NCBI GenBank assembly: GCA_028571685.1 | Contig: CM053140.1 | Span: 60,766,201 to 60,830,200 of the forward strand | DNA from: Heterohyrax brucei | Lineage: Eukaryota; Chordata; Mammalia; Hyracoidea; Procaviidae | DNA: 64,000 nt | Reading direction: 5' to 3' | Shown: positions 10,968-22,179 of the stretch, piece by piece | How the letters are laid out: each line of letters starts with the position of its first letter | Position numbering within the stretch: the stretch's first letter is position 1 | The notes under the pieces: generated by a model | What the model saw: the letters and a program-made list of their open reading frames with translations, nothing else | Databases searched by the model: none | Told to the model about the DNA's origin: nothing | Position numbers and translations under genes: made by a program

Positions 10968-11125
10968 TAAAAAAAACTGTTGGCATCAAGTCTATTCCAA
11001 CTTATAGTAACCCTATAAGACAGAGCGGAACTGCTCCACAGAGTTTTCAAGAAGCACCTGGTAGATTTCAGCTGCCAGCCTTTTGATCAGCAGCTATAGA
11101 TCTTAACCACTACTCTACCAGTAAT
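10968..11125 (-). mobile_element. AfroSINE
   Basis: Antisense copy: CTGTTGGCATCAAGTC, CTATAAGACAGAGCGGAAC, GTAGATTTCAGCTGCC, ATCTTAACCACTACTCTACC. The box B region is mutated (TTTCAGC). Confidence 0.88.
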
Positions 11126-11389
11126 TGCTGTTACATAGATGCAAATAATTTCTGCTCTCATTAGCATGATAAAAATAGTGAAATGCTATCTGTTACCTAC
11201 CTGTGTAGTCTGTGAATCTGTCTTCCACAGGTCCTTCCTTCCTGTCATGAACAAACCCCCATTCTCTGTCCCCACAGTCGGCAGGACGGGTTCTGCAGCC
11301 TCCCCCTGAAGGATACGCCACCAAGTAGAGTCACAATGACTTCTGCTTGTCGGTTGCCACTGCTGACTCCCGCGGACTGAGAACTTGCT

Positions 11390-11570
11390 CTGGGCCAGAC
11401 GTGATGCTAAATGCCTTGCCAGCATCATCCTCCAGGTGACAGAAACCATTCTCATCCTCAGGTGTGAAAGCTGAGATTGGGAACTATTGAGTGACTTACC
11501 CGAAGTTCTATAGATACTTGATGAGTCAGCCTGTCCAGACCCTAGAGCCCATGCTTTCTGCATCGCTCAC
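11390..11570 (-). mobile_element. MIR
   Basis: Antisense MIR: GCTAAATGCCTTGCCAGC, CATCATCCTCCAGGTGAC, GTGACTTACCCGAAGTTC, then CCCATGCTTTCTGCATCG (inverted 5' end). Confidence 0.65.
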
Positions 11571-11984
11571 CAGAATATGGAGCAGAACCCCACCTCCGTT
11601 CCCCCTTCTTCGTCCCACCATCCCGCTCCTGCTTTTTGCCCACAGCCCAGTCCTGCCAAGGCCCCTTTGGACAGGTACCCTGAGTTTCAAGGTTCTCTGT
11701 TACTTTGCTGGACAGTGAGGGAGTATCTGGCTTGAGAGATCTCGCTACCTCATGGTGACGGACCCCAGGGTTTCAGACTTTCCAATCCACTCTGAGACGC
11801 CTGTCCTGGCTCCAGAACTCACTGGCTAGGAGGTGACACATTGGCTTCTTCTTTGCTCCCGGCACCTCCGCTGTGGGCCCAGCCCTACCCTCCCATACCA
11901 CCTTGCTGTAACTGTGTGAGTGATGACAATACTGGTCCAGATTTATGGTTACAGATCTGTGCCAAAGTACTTCTTCTGGGTCTC
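11571..11984. other. unique sequence
   Basis: Pyrimidine-rich on the + strand (CCCACCTCCGTTCCCCCTTC). No gene or repeat supported. Confidence 0.4.
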
Positions 11985-12200
11985 CTGCAATCCTCACAAC
12001 ACTCCAGGAAGCAGAGAATTACACCTACTAGACAGATGCAGACACTGAGGCCCAAGGTATCACAGAGTTTTAGAGTAGTCTAGAGGCCCTTAGCCTCCCA
12101 TCAGCCTCCCTATTTTACAGATCAAGGAACTGAGGCCCAGCAAATGGGGATATCTTGCCGAATGTCACACAGCAAGTGTTGGGGTAGAGTCCACACCAGA
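11985..12200 (-). mobile_element. two adjacent antisense MIR-type fragments
   Basis: The first part holds the 55-bp near-duplicate of 10101-10155, followed by ACACTGAGGCCCAAGGTATC. The second part repeats the MIR core (ATTTTACAGATCAAGGAACT, GAATGTCACACAGCAAG). Two MIRs in tandem, or one with an internal duplication, would both fit. Confidence 0.65.
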
Positions 12201-13095
12201 TCTCAAGGCTCCAGATCCCCAGGCCACTGTCTGCAACAAAATTGCAAGTACAGCTTCTGAGTCACGCCAGGGTGTTTTGTTTGTCTGCTTGTTTGTTTGT
12301 TTCCCTTCAGGAAGCTGGGGGTGGGAGCAGAGCTATCTGGATTCAGGTCAGCCACTGACTCACTGTGTGTGACCTTGCACAGCCCTCTCTGTCTCCACGG
12401 ACCTTGGCTCCTCATCTGTAGGACAGTCCTTCACAGGGCCAGGGTGCTGGGTGATTCCCCCTGACCTCCTGGACATGCTCAGACCAACCCGGCGCCCCAG
12501 GGTTTCAAACCTGGGCATGGTCTCTAAGACTGCTTGGCGTGGCAGCAGCTGATTCACTGCCCAATGGTTTTCTCTCCTCCACTGAAAATCCTGCTCTGCG
12601 TTGGAGCTAAATGAATTGATTTGTGGAAATTACCTTCCCCAGGGCTGGTGGCAGCAGGTGGCTGTTCCCAAGGCTCCTGAGAGAACCTTGGAGTCCAGCT
12701 GGGAAAAAGTCATTCTGCCAAAGCAACACCTGCTGGAGGCCACATTTAATGATGTCACATGATAATAGCATTTCACTGGGCTCTTGTAACCTTTATTGAG
12801 CCAGAGGTGGAGACTCTGCTGAGAAGCCCTCTCATCGGTCTGGGAACTTTTCCCGCAGGAGGTGTCCTGGCTACTCAGAGCAGACTATCATAGAGGGCTG
12901 GAGGAGGGGTCAGTGATGGAGTGATGACCCCTGGGCCTGGCCAGGTCGGCCGGGATGGGCCTGCTGACGGGAGAGGAGAAGCCGGGCTGCGTGGGCCTCC
13001 CATGATGGAGATCCACTTCCCACGGTCTGTCCACCCAGCAGTGGTCCCTGGAAACTCATTTAGTAGCCCATCCACACGCTTTTTTCCCTCCCTCC
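12201..13095. other. unique sequence; conserved-looking block at 12590-12800
   Basis: No gene or repeat. 12590-12800 is more AT-rich and has TTGTGGAAATTACC, a CAACACCTGC E-box and TTTAATGATGTCACATGATA (CRE/E-box-like). That would suit a regulatory element, but nothing here proves it. Confidence 0.3.
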
Positions 13096-13215
13096 CTCAG
13101 TCAATAAACATCTTCCGCCACTGATATCCTGGGTGGTGTGCCAGGTGATGGGTGCAGAAAGGGAGTGGAGCTTGTCTTTACCCTCAGGGTTCTCACAGTC
13201 TGGCACAAGGGACGG
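13096..13215 (-). mobile_element. LINE2 3'-end fragment
   Basis: Antisense L2 end: CAGTCAATAAACATCTTCC, GGTGTGCCAGGTGATGGG, then CAGGGTTCTCACAGTCTGG. Confidence 0.65.
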
Positions 13216-13642
13216 GAACCTCACCAGCGAGGCTGTGTCTCAGAAAGTGCAGTGAAGATGTCAGCCGGGAGGAGCCAGCTGGTGGGAGTCTGCCTTAGAA
13301 GTAGATTTGAGCCAAGGACTCTGGGGCCTAGACGTTTATCTGGGTGAGTCCTCAGGGAACCTGGCGGGAGGACAGAGAAGGGAAGGGAAAAGCCAAACAG
13401 TGAGTATTGATGAGTGAGTGCCAGCTGTGGGCAACCAGGGCTTGGTCCTGTCGGGGACCTTAAGAGGACAGGGGAGTACCCCTCAGAGGACCATGGAGTA
13501 CCCCTCAGAGGCAACCTCCTGAGGACAGGGAGGCAGGCAGCTATCTACCGGCTTGGGGACTTCTTTCCTTCTGTGCTTTCAGAGACCTGTGTGGGGACGT
13601 GAGGGAAGGAATGGAAGTAGCTCAAGGGGCCTGGGTTTTAAG
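13216..13642. repeat. unique sequence with a 17-bp direct repeat
   Basis: GGAGTACCCCTCAGAGG occurs at 13473-13489 and again at 13495-13511, a small local duplication. The surroundings hold no recognised feature. Confidence 0.6.
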
Positions 13643-14050
13643 GAAAGAATGTATTTTAGGATTAAATAGGGGAAGACCAAAGAACCAATATCCTTGAATT
13701 ATGATGTTGGCAAAGAAGACTGAACACACTAGGCACTGCCAGAAGAGTGAATGAATCTATCTTGGAAGAAATCCAGCCAGAATGTTCATTAGAAGCAAGG
13801 ATGGTGAGACTTCAACTAAGGTACTCTGGACACGTTATCAGGAGGGACCGACCCCTGGAGAAGTATGTCATGCTTGGTAAAGCAGAGGGTCGGCAGAAAA
13901 GAGGAAGACCCTCAGCAGCATGGATTGACACTGAGGCTACAACGATGGGCTCATCAGTTGTGGGGATGGTACAGGACCAGGCAGTGTTTTGTTCTGTTAT
14001 ACGTGGGGTCGCTTTGCGTCAAAACTGACTCGACAGCACTGAACAACAAG
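13643..14050 (+). mobile_element. RTE LINE 3' end with ORF2 C-terminus relic
   Basis: A near-continuous frame from 13747 encodes the RTE ORF2 C-terminal tail: a YSGHVIRRD segment and a GKAEGRQKRGRP segment ahead of WID. It ends in the RTE 3' terminus (CAAAACTGACTCGACAGCAC, then GAACAACAA). It is 5'-truncated near 13643. This is the best-preserved RTE C-terminus in the window and is non-functional. Confidence 0.88.
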
Positions 14051-14720
14051 GTGGGGAAATCCTAGCTGCTTTTATGCAGGGAGGTCCCGGCAGGTGAAGC
14101 TGGAAGAGCTAACACAAGGACAAGGGGAGGGGCAGTGCTTGAGACGTGGCCAGGCCCCGCAGAGGCAGAAAGGGACAGATCCAGAGAACGACACAGGAGG
14201 GAAGGGTCAATTCCGCTCTTGACACAGTCAACATTACACAGTGACATCATCGGCAAGAGAGAAAAGCATAGGTGCCCTGTACCCCTGCTCTCCCAGACTA
14301 GGGGAGGTCAGGGCATCTGCAGGGAGTGTCACTGCTGATGAGTGGCAAGGGGCTTGAGGAGGGTGGTATGCTCACACAGCACTTGCAGATGAGGGCAGTG
14401 GGACTGGACTACAGGACAGTTAGAGGAGGGACAAGTGATGCTGGTACCAGCAGAGGGTGGCACTCTGTTCCAGCATTGCCAGGCATTGCTGAGGAGGCCA
14501 GTCCACCTTTCCTGACCAGAGGGGCAAACGCAAATGGTCCCATTGGTGCCTTGCTGGGATGGGCAGGACATGTGTGGCAGCATGACAACAGCAGCAGGCA
14601 CAGAGACTTTGGGGCCGAGTTTTGCTGGTTTCTCATCTGCCTTCCTACCTCTGGTCCAGGGAAAAGCCAGGAAGGAGATGGAAAAGCCAGAGAAGAGGTA
14701 GAAAAGCCCCATATGCAGAG
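14051..14720. other. unique sequence
   Basis: Open frames of 127-132 codons overlap on opposite strands (14326-14724 and 14329-14712). Neither has recognisable domains, and overlapping opposed frames in GC-balanced DNA are usually chance. Confidence 0.45.
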
Positions 14721-14721
14721 T

Positions 14722-14870
14722 TAGGAGCTCTCACTGTTTACCTCTCACTGTGTGACCCTAGCAAATCACTTACCCTCTCTGGGCCTCCGTTTCCCCATCT
14801 ACTGATTGGAATGATGACAAGAAGTATCCAGGCGTTCTCATGAGGGTCACAAAGCAGTTACGATGATTAC
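14722..14870 (+). mobile_element. MIR
   Basis: Sense MIR core: CACTGTGTGACCCTAGCAAA, CTCTCTGGGCCTCCGTTTCC, CATCTACTGATTGGAATG. Confidence 0.8.
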
Positions 14871-15990
14871 TGAGGGAGAAGTCCTTTGGAGGCTGATCAG
14901 AGGAGGTCAGAGATGAACAACTGTATATCACAAATGCTCCTCCTTCTTAGTCTCCCATCTGTAAAATGGGTGGGCTGGAAGCTGAGCTGCGCTTGGAGCT
15001 TGGGCCCCCTGATCCGAAGGCCACAGCCCCTCCAGGCTGCCAGCCTTGTTGAAATGGCACCCTTGTCTAAGGCTGTCTGGGGGGACGTGGTTACATCAGA
15101 GGCGCAGGAATTCTCAGCCTTCAACCACATCCTTTGCTGTGCTCCGTAATCAGAGAGTTCTTGAGGTGGATTTTAAAAAAGGTAGGGGTGAGAAAGAGGC
15201 CAAGAGGAGCAAGAGGGGCCATGTTTTAGGATGATCTAAGTCAGGGAGGGGCTTCAGAGGAGACCAGAGGGTGCAGCAGAGGGTGGGGACAAGGGGGAAG
15301 GCAGCCAGGGGCTCAGCATGGGAAGAGACTTGGGAGGGGGCTGCAGGTCCAAAGAGAGGCCTCTGCCCCAGCCCTCTTCACACAGAGAACACGTTAAGGG
15401 AATAAACAGTCCTAGAAAGCTCATTGTTCACTTTGAAAGGAGCAGAAAACGGCATTCCTGGGCAGGCTCAGGCTTCCCCCTGCAGGCAGAGAGCAGCAAG
15501 TGAGCTTGTGCACTGGCATTTCCATTGCCTTGAAGAGGCTTTCTCAGCTCCTGGGTTCCTGCTGACTCAGCTCCACACACATACCATGTGCAGGTTCTGC
15601 AGACACAGAGGCAACCACAGTGTTGGCTGCAGGGCTGCTGTGTGCTGGCCCTGGTGACGGTGGGGCCCAGGCACACTGAGGAGGGCCGCTGAGCTCAGGG
15701 TCAAGCTCCAGCATTGCTCTCAGGCTTGGGCAGGCTGGTGCTGCTGAGCTGACACCAGCACTGGCTTTGGAGTAGAGAACACAGAGTCTGGTCCTGATTC
15801 TTTCCAAGCTTGTTCTCTGAGCCTCACTTTGCTTATCTCTCAAATGGGCTGCCCCACAGCATATTGTTGGCAGAGCCAGGCCTGGAATTCAACCTTACAG
15901 CATCATGTTATTTGACCACCTGGGAGGCTATATTGTGTTGTACCTAAGAGTATAAGAGTCAGAGTAAGTCCTTCTTGAGTTCAACTCTAG
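14871..15990. other. unique sequence
   Basis: No gene or interspersed repeat that I can support. A MIR-like GCCTCACTTTGCTTATCTC occurs near 15819-15840. Confidence 0.4.
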
Positions 15991-15991
15991 C

Positions 15992-16530
15992 TTTTTAATT
16001 TTCATTCATTCAACAAATGTCTGAGCGTCTGTCAAGTGCCAGGTACTGTGCTCAGTGCAGGGGACTCAGGGATGACAAGATCCACGTGGTCTGGCCTTCT
16101 TAATGCTCACAATCTGGTGGAGGCGCTAGTGAATAAACAACCAGTGATAGGCAAGGTCATCACCCCAATCACACAGGTCAGGGCCCCGAGAGTGACGAGT
16201 GTGGTGGGAGTGGGCAGGTCACCTCAAAGCCATCCGGGGAGTCTCTCAAGGAGGAAGCATCCAGCCTGGATACTCCGAAGCCAGTCGTGCAGACACCAGT
16301 GCAGGGGGGCCAGGCAGAGGTCAGAGTGACAAGGAGAGGCAAGGCCATAGTGAGCAGAAGCCTGGTCAAAGGGCAGGCCCAGGTCAGGCAGGGCCTTGGG
16401 GGACATGGCGAGGGGCTTGGCTTCTGTTCACAGCAACAGGAGGGCAGTGGAAGGTTTGAGCAACAAGAGACTTGGCTGGCTTATTTGTTCAAAGGATCGC
16501 TCTGCCTGCTCTGCCTGTTTGACACGTGGT
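15992..16530 (-). mobile_element. LINE2 3' region
   Basis: Antisense L2: CATTCATTCAACAAATGTC, CAAGTGCCAGGTACTGTGC, CTAGTGAATAAACAACCAG. It then continues upstream through GGCAGGGCCTTGGGGGACAT and GATCGCTCTGCCTGCTCTGC. At about 540 bp it is one of the longer L2 pieces. Confidence 0.75.
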
Positions 16531-16534
16531 AGTG

Positions 16535-16640
16535 TGTGACCTGGGTGAATTTCTAGACCTCTCTCAGCCCGAGGCTTCTTATCTATAAAATGGGACTGAA
16601 GATAGTACCTATCTCACAGGCTCTGTTGGAGGCTGATGTA
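16535..16640 (+). mobile_element. MIR
   Basis: Sense MIR: TGTGTGACCTGGGTGAATTT, TTATCTATAAAATGGGACTG, GTACCTATCTCACAGGCTC. Confidence 0.75.
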
Positions 16641-17159
16641 CAAAAATACCCATACTGAGCAGTTAGCAATGTGCCCCAAGCACTGCAAGAGCCAAAAAAA
16701 AAGTCTTGCGTCTCCCTTCCCTCACCCAAAGTCCTCATTCCCTACCAACAGGCCAGGGCCACACTGGAACCTGTGGGTTGTGCCTTCGCATGGCATGATT
16801 GTCCCTCCACTGCCCTCAGCTGTGGAATGTTGAGGCCAAAGCTCGTTAAGCTCCTGCCCATAGCAGGTCACCCAGGACCAGGGAAGTCAGTGGGAGCAGA
16901 GTGACAGCTCAGTCTGGCCTCACTCTCGGTTAGGACCTTGCAAGTGGCCTTAACATCCATCACAATCATGGCTCTATCTCTCAGTGGTGAGTGACGTAAA
17001 ATATGTCCCAATCAAGGACTGACTGAGAGGTTGTGGGAAGTCACAATTGCTTTGGCCGTCACCTACAGTCAGATTTATTATGACATTAAAAAAAAATTGG
17101 CTTCTGGTAGTAACAGCTAATTGGGCTGTCCACAGCCTTTTTGCAGCGTGAAGGAAATG
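16641..17159. other. unique sequence
   Basis: No gene or repeat recognised; short A-run near 16690. Confidence 0.4.
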
Positions 17160-17327
17160 TTGGTAGCATAACGGGTTAAGTGCTATCACTGCTAAACAAA
17201 GGTCGGCAGTTCAAATCCACCAGGCGCTACTCCTTAGAAACCCTATGGGACAGTTCTGCCCTGTTCTATAGTGTCTCTGTGCATCAGAATTGACTCAGTG
17301 GCAATGCCTTTGGTGTTTGGTTTGGGT
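17160..17327 (+). mobile_element. AfroSINE
   Basis: Sense copy: AACGGGTTAAGTGCTATC, GGTCGGCAGTTCAAATCCAC, GAAACCCTATGGGACAGTTC, CATCAGAATTGACTCAGTGG, then a GTTTGG tail. Confidence 0.92.
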
Positions 17328-17539
17328 GAATGGAAGATTCCCTCCCACATGTGCTCACCCCGTAGTCCTGGGCAGAGCTAGGCTGGACTATTCATCTCCT
17401 TGTGCTCCAGGCACCTCATCTGAGAGGCTGCTGCTTGACACACTTCATGCCCAGGTCGCATATTACCCACTGGTGCTGTTTCAGAAGGACTGCTGGCTTC
17501 CAACACTGCCCAGAAGGCCAGACAGCAAAGCAGCTAAAG

Positions 17540-17750
17540 GTACTGGCTTTGGAGTCAGCCTAAACACGGGTTCCAGTCCAAGCTCTGCCACGTAATAGCC
17601 GTGTGACCATGTGTGACTAAACACCCCGAGCCTCCATTTGTTCCTAAAATGAGAGAGTTAAGGATCAATTCTTTAAAGAGTTGTTGTTAGCATTAAACAA
17701 GGTGAGGTGCACAGGGCATCTAGCATGGCCCTGGCATGGGGAGGAGCTGA
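17540..17750 (+). mobile_element. MIR
   Basis: Sense MIR, near complete: GGCTTTGGAGTCAGCC, GGTTCCAGTCCAAGCTCTGC, AGCCGTGTGACCATGTG, CCTCCATTTGTTCCTAAAAT, GGCATCTAGCATGGCCC. Confidence 0.8.
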
Positions 17751-18184
17751 GGGTCATTTGGAGGATCTATAGATTTTACTTCTTGAGGGCAACTTCGGTG
17801 GTCATCACAAGTGGGGATCTACACAAGGTCAACGACCAACAATACCACCCAGGTGGCAGTGGCTGTGCTGGCTCCTTCTAAGCACAGCTAGTCTGACTTC
17901 AAACCGAGTTCCATTCCAACAACTCCTTTAGAAGTCAGCTCTGACATTAAGTCAAGTGCCACATTTCTTATTTTTTTTCATTACTATTGCCCTTTCTTAT
18001 CAGTAGCTTTATAAATCTGATCTTTATTTGTCTTTGGGGGTTAGCATGAGAATGATAACATCAGCAAATTACATGCTGCGGATGTTGTACATATCACTAG
18101 CAGTAAGACTTACCAAAAAAAAAAAAAAGGACAGTATCAAGTGTAATTCATCATAACTCAAATACATCATAAGTCAGGGATAAC

Positions 18185-18300
18185 CTATATAGCAAATCCT
18201 GCAAGTGGGTATTGTTATGTTTACTTTCTAAATTAGGAAACTAAGCCATGGGGTGGTTAGGGGACTTTTGCAAAGTCACACAAATGATAGAGTGTGGACC
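18185..18300 (-). mobile_element. MIR
   Basis: Antisense MIR core: AAATTAGGAAACTAAGCC, then TTGCAAAGTCACACAAATG. The stretch before it (17751-18184) shows only an A-run at 18115-18128. Confidence 0.65.
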
Positions 18301-18690
18301 TGGAGACTGGAAACTGGTGTTACTCTCAGCACCCCACTTGTCTTTTATGCCCTCTGCAAGGCCATCGGAGTCCTTCGGTCAGGAACGCCCTCACTCCTTC
18401 TTTTTAACCAGCGCTGGAGGGTGAAGCTCCAAGACCAGCCCTTCACTGGCTGGTGGACGCACAGAGAGAACTCCACGACCTGTGCAGTGAAGAGCCGCTG
18501 ACCTGCTGCACAGAGCACACAGCTAACTCTCAGCTGTCCACACCCTTCTCACTGTACTCTGTCCTACTGTACTTAAGAAAAGGCCCTTAATGACTCTGCT
18601 CTCACTGACCTCAAGTCCACTCCTCCCATTCTGTCATAAACCTACTTCCACAGGTTCTCACCCCCCCCATGACTTTGTGTTACTGATAAC
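18301..18690. other. unique sequence
   Basis: Nothing recognised except a C-run at 18661-18668. Confidence 0.4.
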
Positions 18691-18694
18691 CACC

Positions 18695-19665
18695 TTGTTA
18701 CCAACAGCCTCGAAGTCACTGCTACTTTCACGTCACCAGTGATCTCCATGTTACTGATAACGTTCCAGTCAATAACAACTTCCACGTCAGTAAGAACTTT
18801 TATGTCAACAATAACTTCCATGTCAACAATTCAGTAGTGATCCTCGGTTCTCAGCAAAATTAACATATTAGTTCTTTTTGAAACAGTTGGCCATTTCCTC
18901 TTGGGAAAGCATTTCCTTCATTTGGGTCATAGGAACCTCACTGGCTTTCCCTTAATGCTGACTGCCTGAGGACCAGTCTTCAATCATCGCCCTCTCTCTA
19001 CACTCATGCCCTTGGTAATTCCGTACAACCTGGTGGTTTTAAATGCCGTCCATACACTGACAACTCACAAATTTACATCTTCATTACAGACATCTCCCTC
19101 AGTTCGGGTATATACCCTTGACTTCTTATTCAGCCCACTATCTGGTGTCAAGGCAAACCCGCTGGCCTGGTGTTGAAGGCACTCAGCTGCTAATCAAAAC
19201 ATCAGAATCTGCTAGCAGCCATTCAGTGAGAGAAAGATGTGGCCATCTGCTTCCGTAAAGATTTACAGCCTTGGAAATTCTCTGAGGCAGTTCTACTCTA
19301 TCCTATAGGATTGCTATGAGTCAGAACCAAGTCAACAGCAACAGGTTATTTATGGGTCTAAGACATCACTGATTCAACGTGGCTCGGAGTAAATGTCACG
19401 TGTTTCTCCCTAAAGCTACTCTCCCTGTTGTTTCACCTGATACAGTGAAATGTAATTCCTTTTTTCTCAGTCATTCAGTCCGAAGTTACTTTTTCTCCTT
19501 TCTTCGTTCATATCACACATCCATTCTGTTAACACATCATGTTGACTCTACTGTCAAAGTATTATCCAGAATCTGACCACTTCCCACCACTTCCACTGTG
19601 CACAGTTCAGCCCAAGCTACCATCATCTCTCAGCTGGATCACTAGAGTAACCTATTAATGGACAG
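18695..19665 (+). mobile_element. ancient LINE2, cut by an AfroSINE
   Basis: Sense L2 coding-strand phrases: CACCAGTGATCTCCATGTTA, GGTTTTAAATGCCGTCC, CTGACAACTCACAAATTTAC, ATTATCCAGAATCTGACC, CTACCATCATCTCTCAGCTG. The run 18770-18830 shows a local ~18-bp reiteration of AACTTCCATGTCAACAAT. The coding frame is lost. Confidence 0.7.
19154..19348 (+). mobile_element. AfroSINE, form with extra GAGAAAGATGTGG module
   Basis: Sense copy of a longer form: CTCAGCTGCTAATCAAAAC, AGTGAGAGAAAGATGTGG, TCTGCTTCCGTAAAGATTTA, TATAGGATTGCTATGAGTCA, GAACCAAGTCAACAGC. It interrupts the L2. The same extra module occurs at 29636 and in part at 20881. Confidence 0.88.
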
Positions 19666-19769
19666 CATTACTTCCACACATCTCATTGGCCAAGACATAG
19701 TCACAAGACCATCCTAGCTGTAACAGGGGAAAGTTTAGGAAATGTCCTCTCTGTTCTGCAAGGCTATGC

Positions 19770-20629
19770 TAAGATTTGATCTCTATGCTGGGCAAATAAT
19801 CCAAGAAGCTGGACTATATGAAAAAGAATGAGGTATATGGATTAGAGCATTAACAATGTTCATGATGCAGATGACACAACCTTGCTTACTGAAATTGGAA
19901 AGGATCTGAAACACTTATTGTAGAAGATTAAAAGCCACTGCCTCCATTATGTATTACACCTCAACATTAAGAAAACAACCCTAACAAATGGACCAAAAAG
20001 CAGTATCTCAATAACTGGGAAAAAGACTGAGGTTGTCAAGGATTTCATTTTACTTGGATCGACAACCAGCATCCATGGAAGCAGCAGCCCAGAAATCAAA
20101 AGACACATTGCATTGGGAAAGTCTGCTGCAAAAGACCTCGTTAAAGTACTGAAAACCAGAGCTGTCACCTTGAAGACTAAGGTGCATCCGATCCAAACCA
20201 TGGTATTTTCAATCGCATCATACTATGAATAAGGAAGACAGAAGAAGAATCGATGACTTTAAACTGTGATGCTGGAGAAGAATGGTGAATATAGCATGGA
20301 CTGCCAGAAGAAGAACAGATCTGTCTTGAATGAAGGTACAATCCAAGTGCTCCTTAGAAGCAAGGATGATAAGACTATGTCTTATATATTTTGAACATAT
20401 TGTTAGGAGGAATCGATTTCTGAAGAAGGACATCGTGCTTGGCAAAGTAGAGAGTCAGCAAAAAGAATAACAGAAGACTCTCAGCAATATGAATTAACAC
20501 ACTCACTACAACAATGGACTCAAACACACCAACCATCATGGGCATGGCACAGAACGGGGCCATGTTTCATTCTGTTGTACATAGGGTCTCTGTGAGTCAG
20601 AACCAGCTTAACAGCACCTAACAGCAACA
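19770..20629 (+). mobile_element. RTE LINE fragment through the 3' end
   Basis: It enters within the reverse-transcriptase region (TTTGATCTCTATGCTGGGC, then GATGCAGATGACACAACC, the [Y/D]ADDT site). It continues through GATTTCATTTTACTTGGATC and GAAGCAGCAGCCCAGAAATC to the 3' end (GTCTCTGTGAGTCAGAACC). Many stops and frameshifts. Confidence 0.85.
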
Positions 20630-20639
20630 GCAGGTTAAG

Positions 20640-20818
20640 ATGGCCTAGGAAGAAAGGCCTGGTGATCTACATCTGAAAAAAAACTAAAAGATGTAAATTC
20701 TGTAGAGCACAATAGCCTGACCAGTAACCAGCCAGGACCAGGCAGTGTTTCCTTCTGTAGTGCATAAGATCACCGTAAGTTGGAGGCTGACTCAACAGGA
20801 GCCAACGATAATAATCTG
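20640..20818 (+). mobile_element. AfroSINE long-form remnant or RTE-derived chimera
   Basis: GGAAGAAAGGCCTGGTGATC and TACATCTGAAAAAAAACTAA are the middle module of the long SINE form. They are followed by AGCCAGGACCAGGCAGTG and GGAGGCTGACTCAACAGG, an RTE 3'-end phrase. It directly abuts the RTE on its left. Confidence 0.6.
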
Positions 20819-20880
20819 CTCATTATAAACTACAGGTTCTATTTCTACAGAAGCAAGAAAGGACAAAAAAATGGAGGCAT

Positions 20881-21079
20881 CTAGGAGCCCTGGTGGTATC
20901 ATGGTTAAGTGAGCAGAAGCTGACCAAAAGGTCAGTGGTTCAAACCTACCAGGCACTCCGTGGGAGAATGACATGGCAGTTTATTTCTACAAATATTTAT
21001 GGCCTTGGAAACCCCGTGGAGCAGTTCTACTCAGTTTTATAGAGTCTTTATGAGGAAGAACCAACTCATTAGCAAGAAG
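20881..21079 (+). mobile_element. AfroSINE
   Basis: Sense copy with complete 5' end (AGGAGCCCTGGTGGTATC), box B CAGTGGTTCAAACCTACC, GGCCTTGGAAACCCCGTGG and a decayed tail (GAACCAACTCATTAGC). Confidence 0.9.
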
Positions 21080-21104
21080 TTGGCTCATTTTGTTGTGTGT
21101 TTCT

Positions 21105-21560
21105 GCCATGGGATCTGTATGGGTAGGATGATGAGACCGACTAGGAAGTGACATTTAAGGTAAGATCAAAAGGATAAGAAATAACTGGCCACGGAAACAG
21201 CCTCTTGACAGAGGATCCGCTAAGTGCAAAGGCCCTGAGGTAGGAAAGAGCTAGGCATGTGTGAGGAAGGACAAGGGCTATTGTGGGTGGAGAAGGGAGT
21301 GGGGACCACTAGAAGGGTTATAAAGTGAGATGGCCGGTTGGACCCCAGACCTCGGGGCCATGGTGGGGATTTGAGATTGTGCTAGAAAAACAATGGGAAA
21401 TCATGGGAGCTTTTAAGAAGGGAAGAGACAGGATCTTGTTGTCATGCATAGAGCATCTATCAGGCCTAATTCTGGAGACCTGACTGAAGGATCTAGAGAG
21501 GAATCATGGGTCCAGTTAGACAGGCACAGGGCAGGGGCAGGGGCAGGGTACAACTGGGAA
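21105..21560 (-). mobile_element. LINE2 fragment
   Basis: Antisense L2: GTGCAAAGGCCCTGAGGTAG, CATGGGAGCTTTTAAGAAGG, GAAGAGACAGGATCTTGTTG, GGATCTAGAGAGGAATCATG. Confidence 0.6.
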
Positions 21561-21756
21561 CAGGAAGTAACCGTGGAGATGAGAGAAGTAGATGACTGAG
21601 GCGGTATGGCATGAGGAGAATCCATAAAACCAGTTGGAGGATGAGATGAAGGGGGCAAAGGGAGAAGGGATTTCAGTAGGGCTCCTAGATTCTGGGTGCC
21701 CATGAAGCCCCTTACTAGACAAGACTGAGGTCAGAAAGCTGACTCCTAGAGCAAGC

Positions 21757-21795
21757 CAAGCCAAGTGCCATCGAGTCAGAGCCGACTCCAAGAGA
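21757..21795 (-). mobile_element. AfroSINE 3' stub
   Basis: Only the tail is present: GCCAAGTGCCATCGAGTC, then AGAGCCGACTC. An extreme 5' truncation, like the stubs at 30073 and 40321. Confidence 0.75.
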
Positions 21796-22179
21796 CCCCT
21801 ATTTCTGGAGATGGCCCAGAATCTGAGGATCCTAGCTGAACAAAAGATTGGCAAGATTTCTGCAGGCATCCCTGACTCCCCAGATCTCAAGAAGTTTCCA
21901 CAGGGCCAGTATCTGGCTCCAGTGTCCCTGAGAAGCCCAGGCCACAGGAGCTGAGGGGACTATTTGCCTTGGATTCAGTAATGATGAAGCTATAGTACAC
22001 GAGGAAGTCCCAGGGAAGAGAAATCATGGTTCTTCTGTTTAGTTCAAGGAGGGTCACAGGGCTATTCTGAAGCCTTCCTCACTCTGTTCTGTTAAGGACT
22101 TTCCACTTGAGTCTAGCCTGGGTTCAAGTCCTGGCTTTGCCTCTGTGGCAAGATATAATTTCTGAAGATGACCATGACA

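Noticed and set aside
13747-14028. Host gene encoding a 93-residue protein
   Set aside because: The protein is the RTE ORF2 C-terminal tail followed by the RTE 3' terminus.
14326-14724. 132-codon plus frame opposed by a 127-codon minus frame
   Set aside because: Mutually overlapping, no recognisable motifs, and no sign of codon-level constraint that I can see.
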